Shown: positions 6,371 to 9,113 of the stretch, one piece after another
Layout of the letters: the number at the start of each line of letters is the position of its first letter
Position numbering within the stretch: position 1 is the first letter of the stretch
Assembly: GCA_041612095.1 (NCBI GenBank)
Contig: JBFJJW010000132.1
Span: 1 to 9,113 of the forward strand
From: Solimonas sp041612095
Lineage (GTDB): Bacteria; Pseudomonadota; Gammaproteobacteria; Nevskiales; Nevskiaceae
Direction: 5' to 3'
Length of the DNA: 9,113 bases
Notes under the pieces: model-generated
Databases searched by the model: none
What the model was told of the DNA's origin: nothing
The model's input: only the letters and a program-made list of their open reading frames with translations
Position numbers and translations under genes: made by a program

Positions 6371-7018
6371 ATGAAGCGCAGCGCACTCGTTGCAGGAGCC
6401 ACCGGCCTGATTGGCCGGAATCTGCTGGAAAGATTGTTGAAGGACCCGGCCTATACGGATATTCGCGTCCTGGCACGGCGCCCGCTGGAGCTTGAGCATC
6501 CGCGGTTGCAGGTCACCCAGACTGACTACTCCGGCTTGGCCGCGCTGGGCGCGGTGCTGGGCGCCCAGGACGTGTTCTGCTGCCTGGGCACGACGCTGCA
6601 GACCGCGGGTTCGCGCGCGGCATTCGAGGATGTCGACTACCGCATGGTAGTTGAGCTGGCGCAGGCGGCTCTGGCCGCAGGTTCGCAGCAGTTCCTGGTG
6701 ATTTCTGCGGCTGGCGCCAGCACGCTATCGCCTTCATTCTATTCGCGGGTCAAGGGGCGCATGGAGTCCGCAGTGTCGGCGCTGGGCTTTGATGCCGTGC
6801 ATATCCTGCGGCCGTCGCTGCTGCTGGGTGCGCGTACCGACAAGCGGCCGGCGGAAGACTTGGCGCAGCGCCTGTCACCCTATATCGCGCCGCTGTTTGT
6901 CGGGCCGCTGGTCCGCTACCGACCAATAGCCGCGACCGAGGTCGCTGAATCGATGCTGGGGCTGGCGCTGCGGGGCCAGCCCGGCGTCCATGTCCACCAT
7001 CTGCCGCTGTCCGATTAG
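6371..7018 (+). CDS. NAD(P)-binding Rossmann-fold protein, HTATIP2/TIP30-like atypical SDR
   Basis: The 215-aa product begins with a nucleotide-binding loop, GATGLIG at 9-15, directly after the first beta strand. It continues with CLGTT (71-75), a hallmark of the HTATIP2/TIP30-like and related atypical short-chain dehydrogenases. The segment VISAAGAS (110-117) is followed by YSRVK (124-128), the YxxxK catalytic pair, and RPSLLLGAR (147-155). The full Rossmann fold appears present and the length is normal for the group. It is expected to be cytosolic and to bind NADP(H); the substrate is unknown, and many relatives are simply called NAD-dependent epimerase/dehydratase-like or oxidoreductase. 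The ATG has AGGGGAAG 6 nt upstream. It is the only plus-strand gene in the window. Confidence 0.88.
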   Translation: MKRSALVAGATGLIGRNLLERLLKDPAYTDIRVLARRPLELEHPRLQVTQTDYSGLAALGAVLGAQDVFCCLGTTLQTAGSRAAFEDVDYRMVVELAQAALAAGSQQFLVISAAGASTLSPSFYSRVKGRMESAVSALGFDAVHILRPSLLLGARTDKRPAEDLAQRLSPYIAPLFVGPLVRYRPIAATEVAESMLGLALRGQPGVHVHHLPLSD

Positions 7019-7026
7019 ATCGGCGC
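7019..7026. other. 8-bp convergent junction
   Basis: Only 8 bp separate the TAG of the TIP30-like gene from the TAG of the polyphosphate kinase gene. The surroundings hold a short ccgat-tag-atcgg stem and a repeated GATCGGC, but no convincing bidirectional terminator, so overlapping 3' ends are expected. Confidence 0.5.
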
Positions 7027-7914
7027 CTAGCTGATCGGCTTGGCGAGGCGCTGGCGGAACTCTGCAAACCGTTCAAGTTCGGCGGCGCCGGCTTCGGGGT
7101 AGCTGAGATCGAGTTGGCGCAGGCTGCGAACGACGATATCAGCGACCGTGGCGCGCATGTATGGCTTGCTGTCGGCGGGGATCGCATACCAGGGCGCCCA
7201 CGGCGTGCTGGTTTCGCGTATGGCGCTTTCGTAAGCGGCCATGTAGTCCGCCCAGCGTTCCCGCACATCCAGATCCGCGCCTTCAAACTTCCAGTTCTTG
7301 TCGGGCTCATCCAGGCGCGCCAACAGGCGTTGCCGCTGTTCCTCGGGCGAGACATTGAGCCAGAACTTGAGAATCACCGTGCCATTGCGTGCCAGATGCT
7401 TCTCGTGGTCGCGGATGGAGGCGTAGCGTGCGTCCCAGAGGTCGTCGAGCTTCTTCGGCAGATTGGGCAGGCGTTGTGGGCCGAGAAACTCCGGGTGCAC
7501 CCGCACCGCGAGCACTTCTTCGTAGTAGCTGCGATTGAACACGCCGATGCGGCCGCGTTGCGGCAGCGCCCGCGTGGTGCGCCACAGAAAGTCGTGGTCG
7601 AGTTCGTTTTCCGAGGGGCGCTTGAACGAGGTCACCTGGCAGCCTGCCGGATCCACGCCCGAGAGCACCGCGCGGATCGTGCTGTCCTTGCCGGCGGCAT
7701 CCATCGCCTGAAATATCAGCAGTACCGAGTAATGGTTCTCGGCATAGAGCGTGCGCTGCAGGCCGTCGAGCGCCTCGACGCTTTCAGCCAGCAGGTCCTT
7801 GAGCGCAGCTTTGGCCGGCGCATCCTTGGGAGGAGCCGTTGGTGCCTGCTCCACACGAAAGTCGCCACTGGCGTAGTAGGGACTGTCAACGACAAACGAG
7901 GGGTCCTTGCTCAA
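7027..7914 (-). CDS. PPK2-family polyphosphate:nucleotide phosphotransferase
   Basis: The enzyme moves phosphate between polyphosphate and nucleotides in the cytosol. Counting from the TTG at 7914, the 295-aa product has the Walker A stretch FQAMDAAGKDST (68-79) and the SFKRPS...ELDHDFLWR region (96-112). The lid/Walker B segment GRIGVFNRSYYEEVLAVRVHP follows (about 121-141). These motifs fit the single-domain PPK2 type catalogued as PPK2-related 1 (TIGR03709), which I associate with class III enzymes able to phosphorylate NMP and NDP; the class is from memory. The start is odd: no ATG or GTG exists at a sensible place, the longer frame to 8073 would run into the hemolysin III gene, and TTG has GGAG 7 nt upstream. 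It follows the hemolysin III gene by 28 bp. Confidence 0.92.
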   Translation of the reverse strand: MSKDPSFVVDSPYYASGDFRVEQAPTAPPKDAPAKAALKDLLAESVEALDGLQRTLYAENHYSVLLIFQAMDAAGKDSTIRAVLSGVDPAGCQVTSFKRPSENELDHDFLWRTTRALPQRGRIGVFNRSYYEEVLAVRVHPEFLGPQRLPNLPKKLDDLWDARYASIRDHEKHLARNGTVILKFWLNVSPEEQRQRLLARLDEPDKNWKFEGADLDVRERWADYMAAYESAIRETSTPWAPWYAIPADSKPYMRATVADIVVRSLRQLDLSYPEAGAAELERFAEFRQRLAKPIS

Positions 7915-7921
7915 GTGGCAG

Positions 7922-7925
7922 CTCC
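7922..7925 (-). promoter_or_regulatory. Ribosome binding site GGAG deciding a TTG start
   Basis: GGAG on the minus strand ends 7 nt before TTG at 7914, inside the 28-bp gap after the hemolysin III stop. It is the main reason for choosing the TTG start of the polyphosphate kinase. Confidence 0.6.
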
Positions 7926-7942
7926 GCTGTTCCGACGCGCGG

Positions 7943-8605
7943 TCAATTCGCCGGCCCGGGGACGACGTAGAACAGGATCGCAAAGTAGTGCAGCACGCTG
8001 CCGCCGAGCACGAACAGATGCCAGATGGCATGGTGGTACTGCAGGCGCTTCCAGACATAGAAGGCGACACCACCGCTGTAGGTAATGCCGCCGGCCAGCA
8101 TCAGCGCCAGTCCCCCGGGTTCGAGATTGTCGAGCAGTGGCTCGATGGCGGCGATCGCGCACCAGCCCATGCCCAGATAGATCGCCAGCGACAGCTTCTC
8201 GAAGCGGCCGGTCGCAAAGATCTTGAACGCCACGCCGGCGATCGCCAGCCCCCAGGTGACGCCGAACAGGCTCCAGCCCCAAGGGCCGCGCAGCGTTACC
8301 AACGTGAACGGCGTATAGGTGCCCGCGATCAGGAAATAGATCAGCGAGTGATCGATGACGCGCAGGACATGTTTGGCACGCGGCAGCGGAATGCTGTGAT
8401 ACAGCGTGGACGCGGTGTACATCATCACCAGCGTGCTGCCGAATATGCTGACCGCCACCAGATGCCAGGTGTCGCCGTACATGCTCGCGCGGGCGACCAG
8501 CACGGTCAGCCCGATAATCGACAGCACCGCGCCAAGCCCGTGCGTGATCGCGTGCGCGACCTCTTCGCCCATCGTGTACAGCTTGTCGGATATCGGCAGG
8601 CCCAT
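7943..8605 (-). CDS. Hemolysin III/PAQR-family membrane protein (YqfA-like)
   Basis: From the ATG at 8605 the product is 220 aa with seven predicted membrane segments, the usual size for this family. Signature residues are visible: GEEVAHAITHGLGA (13-26) at the first helix; S66 and H70 in STLYHS; D85 in IDHS followed by LIYFLIAGTYTPF (88-100); and H192, H196 (HxxxH) with H206 near the last helix. In the related adiponectin receptors the corresponding Ser/Asp/His residues bind a catalytic zinc, which suggests a membrane lipid or ceramide-type hydrolase. The haemolytic role implied by the name is poorly supported. An in-frame ATG at 8671 would add 22 residues and overlap the upstream gene by 20 bp; it has no ribosome site, whereas 8605 has a close AGG. 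The start is therefore moderately sure. Confidence 0.88.
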   Translation of the reverse strand: MGLPISDKLYTMGEEVAHAITHGLGAVLSIIGLTVLVARASMYGDTWHLVAVSIFGSTLVMMYTASTLYHSIPLPRAKHVLRVIDHSLIYFLIAGTYTPFTLVTLRGPWGWSLFGVTWGLAIAGVAFKIFATGRFEKLSLAIYLGMGWCAIAAIEPLLDNLEPGGLALMLAGGITYSGGVAFYVWKRLQYHHAIWHLFVLGGSVLHYFAILFYVVPGPAN

Positions 8606-8651
8606 CACCTCATGTGGGTGATGGCTGCCGAGACCCTGGCTGGATTCGCTG

Positions 8652-9086
8652 CTAATCGGCCTTCTCCACATTCAGCGTTGTGCCATCGACCCGGACCACG
8701 CGTACCCGCATGCCGGCCGGTGCGTCCGGGCCGGTGATGCGCCACTGTGAATCATCCACGCGCAGCTTGCCGACGCCGTTGGTAATCGGCTCGGCGAGAG
8801 TGAAATCACGGCCTACGTAGGATTGACCGCGGCGATTGAGCAGCGGCTGGTCGCTATCGGTCGCCACCGGCTTGAACTTCCGCCAGGCGACCAGTGCCAT
8901 TGCCGACAGCACGCCCCACAGCACCAACTCGATCTCGCCGCCGAGCGACGGGACGACCTTGGAGATACCGCCTACCGCGATTGCGGCAGCGCCCACCCAT
9001 AGCAGCACGAACTCGGTGGGCAGCAACATCTCCAGTATCAACAGGGCAAAGCCCAATACCAGCCAGTACCAGTAGACGAACTCCAT
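8652..9086 (-). CDS. NfeD-like inner-membrane protein
   Basis: The 144-aa product has the short NfeD layout: a hydrophobic hairpin of about three membrane segments (4-22, 25-45, 52-68) followed by a soluble OB-fold-like domain (about 82-144). That domain contains RRGQSYVGRDFTLAEPI, then G-K-L-R-V-D-D and W-R-I near 106-117, and ends in V-D-G-T-T-L-N-V-E. Length and pattern match E. coli YbbK/NfeD-type partners of stomatin-like SPFH proteins (QmcA/slipin), which act in membrane microdomain quality control. No SPFH gene is in the window, but one could lie just beyond the right edge, upstream. The ATG at 9086 has GGAG 6 nt upstream. It heads the nfeD - hemolysin III - PPK2 run. Confidence 0.9.
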   Translation of the reverse strand: MEFVYWYWLVLGFALLILEMLLPTEFVLLWVGAAAIAVGGISKVVPSLGGEIELVLWGVLSAMALVAWRKFKPVATDSDQPLLNRRGQSYVGRDFTLAEPITNGVGKLRVDDSQWRITGPDAPAGMRVRVVRVDGTTLNVEKAD

Positions 9087-9113
9087 GGCGCGCTCCGCTT
9101 CAGGTCTTCGGGG
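9087..9113 (-). other. Upstream region of the NfeD-like gene, cut by the window edge
   Basis: Only 27 bp remain. They hold the GGAG ribosome site (9093-9096) but no promoter can be judged, and the next gene is not visible. Confidence 0.5.

Noticed and set aside
7005..7045. Possible bidirectional terminator at the convergent junction
   Set aside because: Only a 5-bp stem and a short GATCGGC repeat are seen, with no T-run on either strand.
7915..8073. N-terminal extension of the PPK2 gene to 8073
   Set aside because: It overlaps the end of the hemolysin III gene and adds a Ser/Cys-rich stretch unlike PPK2 proteins; TTG at 7914 has a ribosome site.
7114..8737. Two long plus-strand frames (7114-8085, 7907-8737)
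   Set aside because: They lie opposite the confidently identified PPK2 and hemolysin III genes and show no domain of their own.

Overview
The window looks like chromosomal DNA from a high-GC Gram-negative bacterium. Most proteins show secretion signals, c-type haem motifs (CxxCH) or membrane segments typical of a proteobacterial envelope. Gene families and codon bias suggest a gammaproteobacterium, perhaps near the Nevskiales/Steroidobacterales; that placement is inference, because no rRNA or other marker gene is present. Coding density is very high. I see no tRNA, insertion sequence, CRISPR array, phage gene or obviously broken gene, and no gene-free stretch above 300 bases.

Region 1 (about 1-5811, all minus strand, read right to left) is a compact set of exported redox genes. 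It begins with a 796-aa di-haem protein with a GTG start, which resembles the MauG/cytochrome c peroxidase superfamily and especially RoxA-type haem oxygenases. A 56-bp gap holding a perfect 11-bp-stem hairpin follows. Next come a 216-aa polytopic membrane protein rich in conserved-looking His/Asp, a 580-aa membrane-anchored or exported di-haem protein of no family I can name, a 268-aa mono-haem protein with a textbook EF-hand calcium loop, and the start of another exported protein that runs off the left edge. The last four are tightly linked (ATGA overlap, 2-bp gap, 8-bp overlap). Together they look like one periplasmic or extracellular electron-transfer/oxygenase system: five haem-attachment sites in three proteins, with unknown substrate.

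Region 2 (5900-7018) holds a HIT-family nucleotide-binding protein (minus) and, divergently across 39 bp, a short Rossmann-fold NAD(P)-binding protein of the HTATIP2/TIP30 type (plus). The HIT gene points the same way as the haem cluster, but 88 bp with a small hairpin separates them.

Region 3 (7027-9086, minus) reads nfeD-like, then a hemolysin III/PAQR-type membrane protein, then a PPK2-family polyphosphate kinase that probably starts at TTG. This looks like an envelope/energy housekeeping operon that converges on the TIP30-like gene with only 8 bp between stop codons.

The part most likely to be undescribed is the haem cluster of region 1. Individual families are partly recognisable, but the combination and its substrate are not ones I can assign.
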